Shown one piece after another: positions 1 to 8,047 of a stretch of DNA of 64,000 bases. A program made the position numbers and the translations under genes. Numbering within the stretch: position 1 is the first letter of the stretch; each line of letters begins with the position of its first letter. The stretch comes from Enterococcus wangshanyuanii. GTDB lineage: Bacteria > Bacillota > Bacilli > Lactobacillales > Enterococcaceae. Below the pieces are notes generated by a model, which saw nothing but the letters and a program-made list of their open reading frames with translations, did not search any database and was not told the DNA's origin. Location: assembly GCF_002197645.1 (NCBI RefSeq), contig NZ_CP021874.1:434001-498000 (forward strand), written 5' to 3'.

Positions 1-1
1 G

Positions 2-1255
2 GAAGGAACTATTTTAGGGCAAGAATTTTTAACAAAAGACTTTAACCAATATGTTCGTGAAATCGGAACCGTTTTTCAAAATCCTAAAACGCAGTTTTTT
101 ACAAGTGATGTTTATTCTGAGTTAGCATTCGCGATGGAGAATTATGGTGTACCTAGAACTGAAATGATTGATCGAATCGATGAAATCGCCCAACTGTTTT
201 CTTTAGCACCATTTTTAGATAGAAGTATGTTTCATCTATCTGGGGGACAAAAGCAATTGATTGCTTTTGCTTCTGCAAGTATGTTAAAGCATCGCTTATT
301 TTTACTAGACGAGCCTTCTAGTAATTTAGATGATGAGACGGTTGAAAAGCTAAAAGATTATTTGCGGATCCTCAAAAACTTTGGGATGACGATTATCGTT
401 TCTGAACATCGCCTATATTATTTAAAGGAACTTGTAGATCGCTATGTACTTATGGATGAAGGGAACATTGTTTCACAATATACGCGACAAGAAATGGACG
501 AAAAATCATCTGCTGAAATACGACAGCTAGGGCTTCGTTCACTTACGCAAACCACTTTTGTAAAAAAAGAAGCTCAGGCAGATTCAGGAGAGCATACACT
601 CGTTTGCGAAGACTTGACCTTTCACTATCGAAAGAGCCGTTCAGTTTCCGTAAGAATCCCTAATATAGAACTGACTAGTTCGTTTGTGACAGGGATCGTC
701 GGTCATAATGGTGCAGGCAAGTCTACCTTTTCAAAACTTATATCTGGTTTGATCAAGCCGCGTTCAGGAAAAATCCTATGGGATCAAAAAGTGATGACTC
801 CTAAAGAATTGATCAAAGAAAGTTTTGTTGTGATGCAGGATGTGAATTTGCAGTTGTTTTTTGAAACAGTAGAAAAAGAAATCTGTTTACATGTAAAAGA
901 AAGTGAAGAAATCGATCAAATCATCAAGATGCTTCATTTAGAATCGCTGCTTTTTCGTCATCCTCAAACATTATCTGGTGGAGAAAAACAACGGGTTGCG
1001 ATTGCTAGTGCAGTTCTATCTGGAAAAAAGATCATTATTTTTGATGAGCCTACGAGCGGACTTGATTTGCAGCATATGGAGGAAGTTGCGGCAACGATCC
1101 GTTGGCTGAAAGAGCGAAGTATTTTGGTTTTGATCATTTCACATGATAAAGAATTTCTTAGTCAGACATGCCAACGGATCGTGCATTTTGATCAAGGAGA
1201 AATCATTGATGACTATTTTGTTGAGAATACAGAGATCGAAAATGGAGGAGAATAA
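2..1255 (+). CDS. ECF-type transporter ATPase, two ABC domains fused (5' end outside window)
   Basis: The frame is open from base 2, so the gene starts upstream of the window; 417 residues are visible. The Q-loop of the first ATPase domain (GTVFQNP) lies before the first internal ATG at 134, so that ATG is not the start. Domain 1 has signature LSGGQKQ and Walker B LFLLDEP. Domain 2 has a complete set: Walker A GHNGAGKS, Q-loop VVMQD, signature LSGGEKQR and Walker B IIIFDEP. Two ATPase halves in one chain with no membrane segments is the YkoD/EcfA-type layout, which energises an S-component and EcfT at the membrane. Those partners must lie upstream, so the substrate cannot be read here. The stop codon abuts the ATG of the next gene, so the two are translationally coupled. 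Confidence 0.88.
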   Translation, partial: EGTILGQEFLTKDFNQYVREIGTVFQNPKTQFFTSDVYSELAFAMENYGVPRTEMIDRIDEIAQLFSLAPFLDRSMFHLSGGQKQLIAFASASMLKHRLFLLDEPSSNLDDETVEKLKDYLRILKNFGMTIIVSEHRLYYLKELVDRYVLMDEGNIVSQYTRQEMDEKSSAEIRQLGLRSLTQTTFVKKEAQADSGEHTLVCEDLTFHYRKSRSVSVRIPNIELTSSFVTGIVGHNGAGKSTFSKLISGLIKPRSGKILWDQKVMTPKELIKESFVVMQDVNLQLFFETVEKEICLHVKESEEIDQIIKMLHLESLLFRHPQTLSGGEKQRVAIASAVLSGKKIIIFDEPTSGLDLQHMEEVAATIRWLKERSILVLIISHDKEFLSQTCQRIVHFDQGEIIDDYFVENTEIENGGE

Positions 1256-1591
1256 ATGTATATTGTAACGAATACGATCCAAGTAGAAACAGAGCACTCC
1301 CAGAAGATTATTCAGCAGTTTACTGCAGGGCATACGAAGGAGAGTATGGAAGCTGTTGAAGGCTTTTTAAACTTCCAATTGATGTATCGCTCATTGCCGG
1401 ATAATCCAGAAGTCACAGAATTAGTTGTACTAAGTCGTTGGGTATCAAAAGAACACCAAAAAAATTGGGTGAACAGCCAGTCCTTTAAACAAATGCATCA
1501 AAGAAATACAGAAAATAAACAGTCAACTGAAAAGCCAAAACGCTCTGGAATCATTTCTAGTACGATCGCTGAATATGAAGTGTTGACATAA
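1256..1591 (+). CDS. antibiotic-biosynthesis-monooxygenase (ABM) domain protein, HmoA/IsdG-like
   Basis: 111 residues. The ATG follows the stop of the transporter ATPase with no gap, and a GGAGGAG site lies inside the end of that gene. The pattern EGFLNFQLMYRSL ... LVVLSRWVSKEHQKNW is typical of the ferredoxin-like ABM fold, which includes the heme-degrading IsdG/HmoA proteins. The last 35 or so residues are lysine-rich and look flexible. Coupling to an ECF-type ATPase would fit a heme or porphyrin uptake unit, but that is inference, because the S-component is outside the window and I cannot confirm the catalytic Asn/His/Trp positions by eye. A plain ABM protein of unknown substrate is the safe call. 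Confidence 0.65.
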   Translation: MYIVTNTIQVETEHSQKIIQQFTAGHTKESMEAVEGFLNFQLMYRSLPDNPEVTELVVLSRWVSKEHQKNWVNSQSFKQMHQRNTENKQSTEKPKRSGIISSTIAEYEVLT

Positions 1592-1656
1592 GAAAAAGAA
1601 ATATAATATAGTTAAAGAGATCAACGACGAATAATCAAGTGGAAAAGACGTTTTTT

Positions 1657-1665
1657 TGCTATACT
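1657..1665 (+). promoter_or_regulatory. extended -10 promoter (TGCTATACT) for the GH1 gene
   Basis: TGC followed by TATACT is a good extended -10 box; no convincing -35 is present. Transcription would start near 1672, leaving a leader of about 145 bases before the GH1 start. Confidence 0.45.
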
Positions 1666-1707
1666 TTTCCAAACAAAAATCGGGACAAAGTAGATGCATA
1701 GATGAAG

Positions 1708-1754
1708 CAACGTTAATGCCCCACCCAATGCACTCGTGGAGGGGTTCGTGGGCG
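1708..1754 (+). other. GC-rich imperfect hairpin in the GH1 leader
   Basis: In an AT-rich spacer, a short GC-rich block (GCCCCACCC ... GAGGGG ... GTGGGC) can fold on itself with mismatches. It lies between the presumed promoter and the ribosome site of the glycosidase gene. It matches no riboswitch or antiterminator (RAT) motif that I know. Its role is unknown. Confidence 0.3.
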
Positions 1755-1816
1755 AATAAAATGGATTACGAAATACCATTAGATACGTTAAAAATAGGTA
1801 AATAGGAGACGGTTAG

Positions 1817-3190
1817 ATGAAAAAATTTCCAAACTCTTTTTTGTGGGGCGCAGCAACCTCAGCTCCGCAGTCCGAAGGACATAGTTCATTAAACGGAAAA
1901 AGTCCATCAACATGGGATAAATGGTATGAATTAGCGCCAGAAAAATTCCAAAAAGACCAAGGCCCTGAACATACAACAAATATGTACGAGTTTTATAAAG
2001 AAGATGTGAAACGGATGAAAGACATTCATATGAACTCATTTCGGACGTCTATCGCTTGGACTCGTTTATTGCCAGATGGGAAAACCATCAATCAAGAAGC
2101 AGTCGAATTTTATCGTGCCTATTTTGAGGAACTTAACGTAAATGGAGTAAAACCAATCATCAATTTGTTTCACTTTGATATGCCTTGGTGGCTGATGGAA
2201 AAAGGTGGATGGGAAGTACGTGAGTCTGTCGATGCATTCGCTTTTTATGCAAAAACATGCTTTGATCTATTTGGTGATCTAGTCGAGTATTGGACGACGT
2301 TCAATGAGCCTATGGTCCATGTCGAATGTGGCTATTTGTATGGATACCATTATCCGGCAATGAACGATTTTAAAAAGGCGGTTCAAGTTGGCTACCACAC
2401 ATTGATGGCGCATACAATGGCTGTAAAAATGTTTAGAGATGGAAACTATTCTGGAGAAATCGGAATTATTCTAAATGTTTCTCCTTGTTATCCAAGAAGT
2501 GAGTCGACCAAAGATAGACAGGCGGCGGAAATTGCCGATTTACTGAATACGAAAAGCTTTTTAGACCCAGCAGTTTTAGGAACGATTCCAAAGAAATTGA
2601 TCGATCGTTTGGCTGAGAATCAGTTGCTTCCTGTTACGGCAACAACAGATTTAAAAGAGATCGAAATGAATACAGTGGATTTTATTGGTATGAATTATTA
2701 TCAACCGCGCCGTGTTAAAGCACCAGAACATGTCAATCATCCTGCTATTTCGCCAGAAGATTTCTATGATCATTACGATTGGCCGGATAAAAAAATCAAT
2801 CCTTATCGTGGTTGGGAAATTTATCCAGAAGCGTTATATGATGTGGCAATGATGATCAAGAATGAATACAAAAATATTCCCTGGTATGTTTCTGAAAATG
2901 GTATGGGCGTTGCTGAGGAAGAACGGTTTATGGATGAATCTGGGATGATTCAGGATGATTATCGTATCGAATTTATGGAAGAGCATTTGGAGCAGCTGTA
3001 CAAAGGAATCGAGGCTGGAAGTAATTGCTTTGGCTATCACTCCTGGACATTCATTGATTGCTGGTCGTGGTTGAATGGCTATAAAAATAGATATGGTTTT
3101 TATCAACTGGATTTAGAAACGGGTCAGCGCAGATTGAAAAAAAGCGGGCTTTGGTTTAAAGAACGAATCGATCATAACGGACTGAAATAA
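1817..3190 (+). CDS. glycoside hydrolase family 1 (beta-glucosidase / 6-phospho-beta-glucosidase)
   Basis: 457 residues, normal length for GH1. N-terminal FLWGAATSAPQSEG is the GH1 signature. The acid/base glutamate is in WTTFNEP and the nucleophile in YVSENGMG, so both catalytic residues are present. A TAGGAG site precedes the ATG. The enzyme would cleave beta-glucosides, or their 6-phosphates after PTS uptake, in the cytoplasm; there is no signal peptide. No PTS or other sugar transporter is adjacent, so the phosphorylated-substrate assignment is not supported by context. The gene stands alone with its own promoter and leader. Confidence 0.9.
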   Translation: MKKFPNSFLWGAATSAPQSEGHSSLNGKSPSTWDKWYELAPEKFQKDQGPEHTTNMYEFYKEDVKRMKDIHMNSFRTSIAWTRLLPDGKTINQEAVEFYRAYFEELNVNGVKPIINLFHFDMPWWLMEKGGWEVRESVDAFAFYAKTCFDLFGDLVEYWTTFNEPMVHVECGYLYGYHYPAMNDFKKAVQVGYHTLMAHTMAVKMFRDGNYSGEIGIILNVSPCYPRSESTKDRQAAEIADLLNTKSFLDPAVLGTIPKKLIDRLAENQLLPVTATTDLKEIEMNTVDFIGMNYYQPRRVKAPEHVNHPAISPEDFYDHYDWPDKKINPYRGWEIYPEALYDVAMMIKNEYKNIPWYVSENGMGVAEEERFMDESGMIQDDYRIEFMEEHLEQLYKGIEAGSNCFGYHSWTFIDCWSWLNGYKNRYGFYQLDLETGQRRLKKSGLWFKERIDHNGLK

Positions 3191-3261
3191 TGTTGTGTGT
3201 ACAACTAAACAATAATCTCATTTGCTGTTTATTTTTAACTAGCATGAAAAGGAGAAAAGTG

Positions 3262-3294
3262 ATGACTCGAGGTAGCTGCTCAATACAGTTATGA
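3262..3294 (+). CDS. 10-codon SD-preceded micro-ORF in the methyltransferase leader
   Basis: ATG at 3262 sits 7 bases after a strong AAAAGGAG site and encodes MTRGSCSIQL before TGA. Its 3' half overlaps the left arm of a 10-bp inverted repeat at 3278-3316. It may be a leader peptide or a chance ORF; only the ribosome site and position support it. Confidence 0.3.
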   Translation: MTRGSCSIQL

Positions 3295-3316
3295 TCTGAT
3301 AGAGATTGTATTGAGC
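3278..3316 (+). promoter_or_regulatory. 10-bp inverted repeat upstream of the methyltransferase
   Basis: GCTCAATACA at 3278-3287 is perfectly complementary to TGTATTGAGC at 3307-3316, with a 19-base loop. No T-run follows, so it is not a simple terminator. It could be an attenuator structure or an operator. Confidence 0.4.
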
Positions 3317-3388
3317 CAAATTATATCTATCAGTAAAATAACTGTGTTGATCTTACTATTATAATTACTAAGTAAGGGAGCAGTGGCT

Positions 3389-4147
3389 ATGAGAAATGAA
3401 GAACAAAAGAACTATTGGCAATCACTTGAACAGGAGAATATTCTCGGATGGGATTTTTCATATATGGAGAATCGATGGAGCTTGGAAGAATTACCTTGGT
3501 CTTATGAAAATCTTGTCCATAAATATTTGAAAGAATCAATGTCTTTATTAGATATGGGAACAGGCGGCGGAGAACGATTATTGACTTTTGGTCATCCCTA
3601 TGAGCGAACAAGTGTAACGGAGGGGTGGTTGCCCAACTATGAGTTACTTCAAAAGGTACTCAAGCCTTTAGGAATTAAAATTGTTTATGTTGATGAAACG
3701 GACCGTTTAGATTTTCCAGAAGCTTCATTTGATATCGTTTTAAACAATCATGAATCCTATGATCCCAAAGAGGTTAGTCGGGTCCTTAAATCTGGTGGGT
3801 TATTTATAACTCAGCAGGTTGGAGAAAAAAATGGTTACGTTCTTGCAGAAAAAATGAATATGGTGGAAAATAGAGATCATGCGAAATGGTCCTTAAAAAT
3901 TGCTGGAGAAGAGTTGGAAAGAGAAAACTTTAGCTTGTTGCTTGGTCGAGAATTTTTCCCTTATCAAAAATTCTACGACATGGAAGGGCTGATTTATTAC
4001 ATGAAAAGAATTCCATGGGAATATCCCGGCTTTTCTGTATCAGCTCATTTTGAGGCGTTACTAAAGTTGCAAAACGAATTGTCCATAAATGGTGAAATCA
4101 AAAATCTTCAACATCGTTTTATTTTGATTGCTAAATTAGAAAAATGA
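3389..4147 (+). CDS. class I SAM-dependent methyltransferase
   Basis: 252 residues. Motif I LLDMGTGGGE binds S-adenosylmethionine; the acidic VYVDE and the SFDIVLNNHESYDP / LKSGGLFI blocks match motifs II to IV of the Rossmann-fold family. I chose ATG 3389 because AAGGGAG at 3374-3380 is 8 bases upstream; the GTG at 3383 is too close to that site. The substrate cannot be told from sequence. The gene is alone, preceded by a micro-ORF with an inverted repeat, and ends in a perfect bidirectional terminator. Unlike UbiE/Coq5 types, it has the WxxxLEQENILGWDF-like start common to uncharacterised Firmicutes members. Confidence 0.8.
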   Translation: MRNEEQKNYWQSLEQENILGWDFSYMENRWSLEELPWSYENLVHKYLKESMSLLDMGTGGGERLLTFGHPYERTSVTEGWLPNYELLQKVLKPLGIKIVYVDETDRLDFPEASFDIVLNNHESYDPKEVSRVLKSGGLFITQQVGEKNGYVLAEKMNMVENRDHAKWSLKIAGEELERENFSLLLGREFFPYQKFYDMEGLIYYMKRIPWEYPGFSVSAHFEALLKLQNELSINGEIKNLQHRFILIAKLEK

Positions 4148-4197
4148 GTAAAAAACGTAGAATCTGCTGACAAGCGATTCTACGTTTTTTACTCATT
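4143..4197. terminator. bidirectional terminator, 22-bp perfect stem
   Basis: Left arm 4143-4164 and right arm 4176-4197 are perfectly complementary and include A and T runs, so the structure works on both strands. The methyltransferase stop codon is inside the stem, and the stress-protein gene ends just after it. Confidence 0.92.
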
Positions 4198-4199
4198 AT

Positions 4200-4634
4200 T
4201 TATTTAACAACTAAAACATTACAAGGTGCATATTGTACAACATAACTTGTGGTAGTACCAAGCTGATTTGCCTGAATCTGACCTTTTCCTGTTGCTCCAA
4301 CTACGATCAAATCAATAGCTTGATTTGTTGGAACAATTGTTGCGATTGTTTCTTTTGGGTTTCCAATTTCAACCAGAGGAATCACATCATTTACCTCTTG
4401 TTGCGTAGCGTAATAGATATTTTTTAATAATTCTTTTTCGATTGCTTCTTTCTCTTCAGCTAAAACTTTCGAATAGGCATAAGAGCTGTGGCTGATTGCA
4501 TGTTCATCAACAACAGAAAGCAAGTATAAGGTGGCATTTTTTTCTTTAGCGATTGCAACTGCATGCTGCAAGGCTAACTCAGCATTTTTTGATCCATCAA
4601 CAGCAACTAAAATATTTTTGTAGTCATTGATCAT
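4200..4634 (-). CDS. universal stress protein, UspA family
   Basis: 144 residues from the preferred start. N-terminal YKNILVAVDGSKNAELAL is the Usp beta1-alpha1 signature, and the C-terminal GATGKGQIQANQLGTTTSYV ... PCNVLVVK carries the ATP-binding G-2x-G-9x-G(S/T) pattern, so this is probably an ATP-binding Usp dimer. Three starts are possible (GTG 4646, ATG 4643, ATG 4634). The AAAGGTGA site is best spaced for 4634, which also gives the usual Usp N-terminus. The gene is monocistronic and convergent with the methyltransferase. Confidence 0.88.
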   Translation of the reverse strand: MINDYKNILVAVDGSKNAELALQHAVAIAKEKNATLYLLSVVDEHAISHSSYAYSKVLAEEKEAIEKELLKNIYYATQQEVNDVIPLVEIGNPKETIATIVPTNQAIDLIVVGATGKGQIQANQLGTTTSYVVQYAPCNVLVVK

Positions 4635-4664
4635 TTTACTCATCACCTTTCTTTATCTATCTTA

Positions 4665-4670
4665 ATTATA
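4665..4670 (-). promoter_or_regulatory. extended -10 promoter of the universal stress gene
   Basis: On the minus strand TGATATAAT is a perfect extended -10. Just upstream, GTTCT and AGAAC form a small dyad that could be an operator. Confidence 0.5.
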
Positions 4671-4708
4671 TCATGTTCTACAAAGAACTTTAAATGATTG
4701 TGCAAAAT

Positions 4709-4752
4709 AAAAAGATAAGAAAATCAGGAAATTCCCAAAATTCTTATCTTTA
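4709..4752 (-). terminator. terminator of the M23 hydrolase gene
   Basis: AAAGATAAGAA at 4711-4721 pairs with TTCTTATCTTT at 4741-4751. On the minus strand it lies directly after the hydrolase stop and is followed by T-rich sequence. Confidence 0.75.
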
Positions 4753-4761
4753 TACAATTGA

Positions 4762-6069
4762 TTATAAACCTAGGAATGGGGCAGGATTTACAAAGCCGCT
4801 CCATAAACCAGTAGAAATACTAAAATGTAAATGAACGCCAGTTGAATTACCAGTTGTTCCCATACCACCTAATGTTTGTCCCGCACTAACACTTTGCCCA
4901 GCTGAAACGCTCAGACTGCTCATGTGTAAGTAGTAAGAGTAATAGCCGTTATCATGTTTGATAACAACATGGTTGCCGGCCATACCACCATAATTTGCTG
5001 TTACGACTTCACCGCCGCGAGAAGCCATGATCGGAGTGCCACTAGCGCCCCCAAAGTCGATGCCGTCATGGAAAGAACCAGAAATCCCCGTAGGATCTTC
5101 TCTTCCACCAAATCCGCTTGTTACGATCATACTTGCGACAGGAGAAGCCCAACCGCCCGAAGAAGTCGGCGGAGTCACAACTTCTTGACTGTCATTAGAG
5201 TCTGAAGGGGTCTCAGCACTATTATCTGCGCTTGTATCTGGAACTGTGGTAACAGTTTTCTCTGAATCAGATGTTTTTGAAATAGCTGCAGCTTGTTGCT
5301 CTTTTGCCGCTAATTCTTTTGCTTGTTTTTCAGCGATCGCTTTTGCTTCAGCTTCTTTTTTCTTTTCTTCAGCGATTGCTTTTAATTGAGCTTCTTTTTT
5401 CTTTGCAGCTTCTTCTTTTTGTTTAACAAATTTCTCTTTTTCTGCCTTTTCAGTAGCAAGAGCAGCTGAAATTTCATTGATTTTCACATTTTGTTCTAAT
5501 TTCGCTTCAGTCAATGCAGCTTCTTTTTCTTCAAGCTCTGCAGTTTTTTGTTCAAGCGTTTCTAATGTTTTGGTTAAAGAAACTTTTAAATGATCAAGTT
5601 CTTCTTTGTCTTCTTTTTGAGCGGTCAAAATATCATTGTTCGCAGTGACTAATGTGTTTACTGCCAATACTTTAGAAATAGCATCTGAAATCGACTCAGA
5701 ATTTAAAATGACTGCTAAAACAGATTCTTGTTCATTATTCGTTTGAGTAACTCTTGCTTGAGCATTTAACTGGTCATTTCTTTTTTTGATCTTTGTTTCC
5801 AAAGTTGCGATATCTGTATTTAGTTTGTTCATTTCTTTTTCATGCTTTTGTTTTTCAGAAAGTACAGATTGATACTCATTTTCAATGGTCTCTATTTCTG
5901 TCTCTAAAGTAGCTAAATATTCTTTAGCATCTTGTTCATTCTTTATGATTTCTTCAATTTTCTTCGTTTGAGCATCGATTTTTTGATCGATATCCTCAGC
6001 AGATACACTCATAGGTGCTGCATGAACTAGTAGTATAAATGAGAGAGTAAGTAATAATTTCTTTTTCAA
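4762..6069 (-). CDS. secreted coiled-coil M23 peptidoglycan hydrolase
   Basis: 435 residues. A Sec signal peptide (MKKKLLLTLSFILLVHAAPMSVSAED) is followed by a long, strongly charged coiled coil (about residues 27-250, many E/K/Q heptads), a Thr/Ser/Pro-rich linker, and a C-terminal LytM/M23 domain of about 125 residues. Zn ligands are visible: His and Asp in SFHDGIDFG and the HLHF motif. The layout matches the CwlO/PcsB/EnvC-like hydrolases that need activation, often through FtsEX, at the septum or side wall. No ftsEX is adjacent. The gene has a sound promoter and its own terminator. Cleavage of stem-peptide cross-links outside the membrane is inferred from the family. Confidence 0.9.
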   Translation of the reverse strand: MKKKLLLTLSFILLVHAAPMSVSAEDIDQKIDAQTKKIEEIIKNEQDAKEYLATLETEIETIENEYQSVLSEKQKHEKEMNKLNTDIATLETKIKKRNDQLNAQARVTQTNNEQESVLAVILNSESISDAISKVLAVNTLVTANNDILTAQKEDKEELDHLKVSLTKTLETLEQKTAELEEKEAALTEAKLEQNVKINEISAALATEKAEKEKFVKQKEEAAKKKEAQLKAIAEEKKKEAEAKAIAEKQAKELAAKEQQAAAISKTSDSEKTVTTVPDTSADNSAETPSDSNDSQEVVTPPTSSGGWASPVASMIVTSGFGGREDPTGISGSFHDGIDFGGASGTPIMASRGGEVVTANYGGMAGNHVVIKHDNGYYSYYLHMSSLSVSAGQSVSAGQTLGGMGTTGNSTGVHLHFSISTGLWSGFVNPAPFLGL

Positions 6070-6157
6070 AGTGATATCCTCGCTTTTTAAATTTCATATT
6101 TTAGAAAATGGAACAAGTATCGTTGAGTAAAGAACATCCAACTGCTATTTTTGAACC

Positions 6158-6186
6158 ATTATATATTCTTCAATAACACAAGTTAA
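6158..6186 (-). promoter_or_regulatory. sigma-A promoter of the M23 hydrolase (TTAACT-N17-TATAAT)
   Basis: Read on the minus strand, -35 TTAACT is at 6181-6186 and -10 TATAAT at 6158-6163 with an exact 17-base spacer. This gives a leader of about 80 bases. The rest of the 270-base gap up to 6339 shows only AT-rich sequence. Confidence 0.65.
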
Positions 6187-6339
6187 AGTATACCATAACC
6201 CACGAAGAATAATCCTTTATGAGCCATAAGATTAATAAAAAACGACGAAATTTAAAATCCGGAAATAAACTTATCATCTAATTGTAATATATGACATTAA
6301 GATTTTATAGAAACAAAAGTATTAGAAAAATACTTTAAA

Positions 6340-7158
6340 TTACTTTTCATTATGATCGATGTAGAAGGCATCCAACAGGGCTAAAAGAGTCTCCTTCTCT
6401 TGAGCAAATCTTTTTTGAATCGTTTTGTCAGATAATTTCTTTTGATTTGTTTGTTTATCACTGAGTGCTGAGTAATTTACGATTTTTTCTTTATGGAGAT
6501 TATCATAGGAAATATCGTTAGTCACAATGTCAGCTATGATAGAGAAAATCTGTGTAAGAGAAGGCAGAAGCTGATTTTCTTCAGTACGCTCTAATAAATC
6601 GAATAATTGAAATAAAAGGATATCATTGATTTGCTTCTGACTTGATCTGTGAAATAAGGCATCGATTTTGGGTAGAAAATCTGTTCTGTATTGATCGTCC
6701 TGTTCGATCCTATAAATCATCGAATCTTCTGAAATCACTAAATTATTTTTTTGTGATCGGCTGATTTGATAAGTTGTTTCAAATAAGTTTGGAAATAGCT
6801 CATGAGCAATGGTTAAAATTTCTAAATCCTGTAAGTATGAGATCTTTTGCTTCTTTAAAGTTTGCATCAATTGTTGTAATTGCTCTTTTTGAAGAGAGCC
6901 ATTTAATCTATTTTGAGAAAGTAATCGAACGACATATTCTTCAAAGCTGCCGTAACGAATCCAATTTACTGTTGTATTACCAAGAATAGCCAATTTTTCT
7001 AAACGTTCTTCTTTTGGCAGATTATTACCTTTTTCCCAATTGTTTACTGTACTGGCACTAGAATTTCCTACTAATTTTGAAAAACGTGCCATAGAATAAT
7101 TATGCTGGCAGCGTATATCTTTGATTCGCTGTCCTGCTGCTTTTAAATCTATTTTCAA
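6340..7158 (-). CDS. XRE-family DNA-binding regulator with long C-terminal domain
   Basis: 272 residues starting at TTG 7158, six bases after a strong GGAGGT site. Residues 6-60 form a Cro/CI helix-turn-helix (AGQRIKDIR ... ASTVNNWEKGNNLPKEE). The remaining 200 residues are helical, Leu/Gln-rich and not recognised, and may sense a peptide or another protein. The gene points away from the orphan 187-aa gene across a 312-base spacer, the typical arrangement of a regulator and its target. It has the HTH-plus-helical-repeat shape of RRNPP-type sensors, but I cannot see TPR consensus residues. The target is unknown. Confidence 0.7.
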   Translation of the reverse strand: MKIDLKAAGQRIKDIRCQHNYSMARFSKLVGNSSASTVNNWEKGNNLPKEERLEKLAILGNTTVNWIRYGSFEEYVVRLLSQNRLNGSLQKEQLQQLMQTLKKQKISYLQDLEILTIAHELFPNLFETTYQISRSQKNNLVISEDSMIYRIEQDDQYRTDFLPKIDALFHRSSQKQINDILLFQLFDLLERTEENQLLPSLTQIFSIIADIVTNDISYDNLHKEKIVNYSALSDKQTNQKKLSDKTIQKRFAQEKETLLALLDAFYIDHNEK

Positions 7159-7471
7159 GATAGTACCTCCTGTTTTTTCTCTTCTCTACTATATCACTTT
7201 TTAAAGATTAATTGTAGTGTTTAATTATCAATTTGTCGTTGCTTTTTGTTCTTTTGAATGATAATCTATTTTTATACCGAAATAGTTTCATTCGTTTGGT
7301 GAAGGAGGTGAAAGTACGACATGCTATTGAGCTGATTTAGCTAACAATTTTAGTTTATTCCTTTGTTTTAAAAACTGGTACATAAAATTATAATTGTCTA
7401 TCTCAGCATTTTGTTTTTATTTATTTTTACCGAAATTTATTCATTATTTATAAAAAAGGGGGAAGAAGAAA
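7159..7471. promoter_or_regulatory. divergent spacer with two copies of a TACCGAAAT...TTCATT element
   Basis: The spacer separates the XRE regulator (minus) from the 187-aa gene (plus). TACCGAAAT occurs at 7275-7283 and 7428-7436, each followed by TTCATT and, some 20 bases on, by a ribosome site. The first copy leads into AAGGAGGTGA at 7302 and a tiny ORF (GTG 7308, 10 codons, or ATG 7321, 4 codons). The second leads into the 187-aa gene. The repeat may be a duplicated operator or mRNA leader element. A possible -10 TATAAT is at 7389-7394. Confidence 0.4.
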
Positions 7472-8035
7472 ATGAAAAAAACGGCCAAATTGGAAGAACG
7501 CAAAAATTATTTATTGTATGAATTTTTGGAAAAATTGAATAAGGAAGTTCCTTTTCAAAATGACGGACGAAAACTAGAAGAAGCATTTGTTCAGCAATAC
7601 AAGATGATGGTAAACATGTCATTCAGTGCGAATATTTTATATAAAGGGCTTGATTATGCTTCACGACTTTATAATCATATCGCTAAAATAGAATACACAC
7701 GTTTGCACAAATTCATCATCTATCATCAGTTTGATCCCCAGTACACAGAAATGTTATTAAAAAGAATCAAGAAGGCACACAATGAATTGGTTCAAAATTC
7801 TCCTAGAACAAAAAAATCTGAGGGCGTAGAAATATTTTATGGGTTCACCGGTGGAAACCGTAAAAAGTATAAAATGAACCGTAAAGCGATCACTCAAATG
7901 TATATTGTGATAAAAAAGGCATCTGAACAAAACCGATTGAAATTTGCGCAAGAGTTATGGTATAGGGGCTACCAAAAATTGAAAATGAAAAAGGCAGCTA
8001 TTTGTTGGCGACTAAAAAGTTATACATGGCGTTAA
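7472..8035 (+). CDS. hypothetical basic protein, 187 aa
   Basis: I do not recognise this protein. It is strongly basic and Tyr/Lys-rich, without signal peptide or membrane segment. An N-terminal charged helix (KKTAKLEERKNYLLYEFLEK) is followed by a region with several aromatic residues, and the C-terminal 60 residues carry many Lys/Arg and end in a KSYTWR tail. The charge pattern suggests nucleic-acid or membrane binding, but no named motif is visible. An AAGGGGGAAG ribosome site precedes the ATG. It diverges from the XRE regulator and is followed by a 28-residue hydrophobic ORF and a terminator, so these two small genes probably form one transcript. Confidence 0.6.
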   Translation: MKKTAKLEERKNYLLYEFLEKLNKEVPFQNDGRKLEEAFVQQYKMMVNMSFSANILYKGLDYASRLYNHIAKIEYTRLHKFIIYHQFDPQYTEMLLKRIKKAHNELVQNSPRTKKSEGVEIFYGFTGGNRKKYKMNRKAITQMYIVIKKASEQNRLKFAQELWYRGYQKLKMKKAAICWRLKSYTWR

Positions 8036-8047
8036 AGGAACTCCTTA

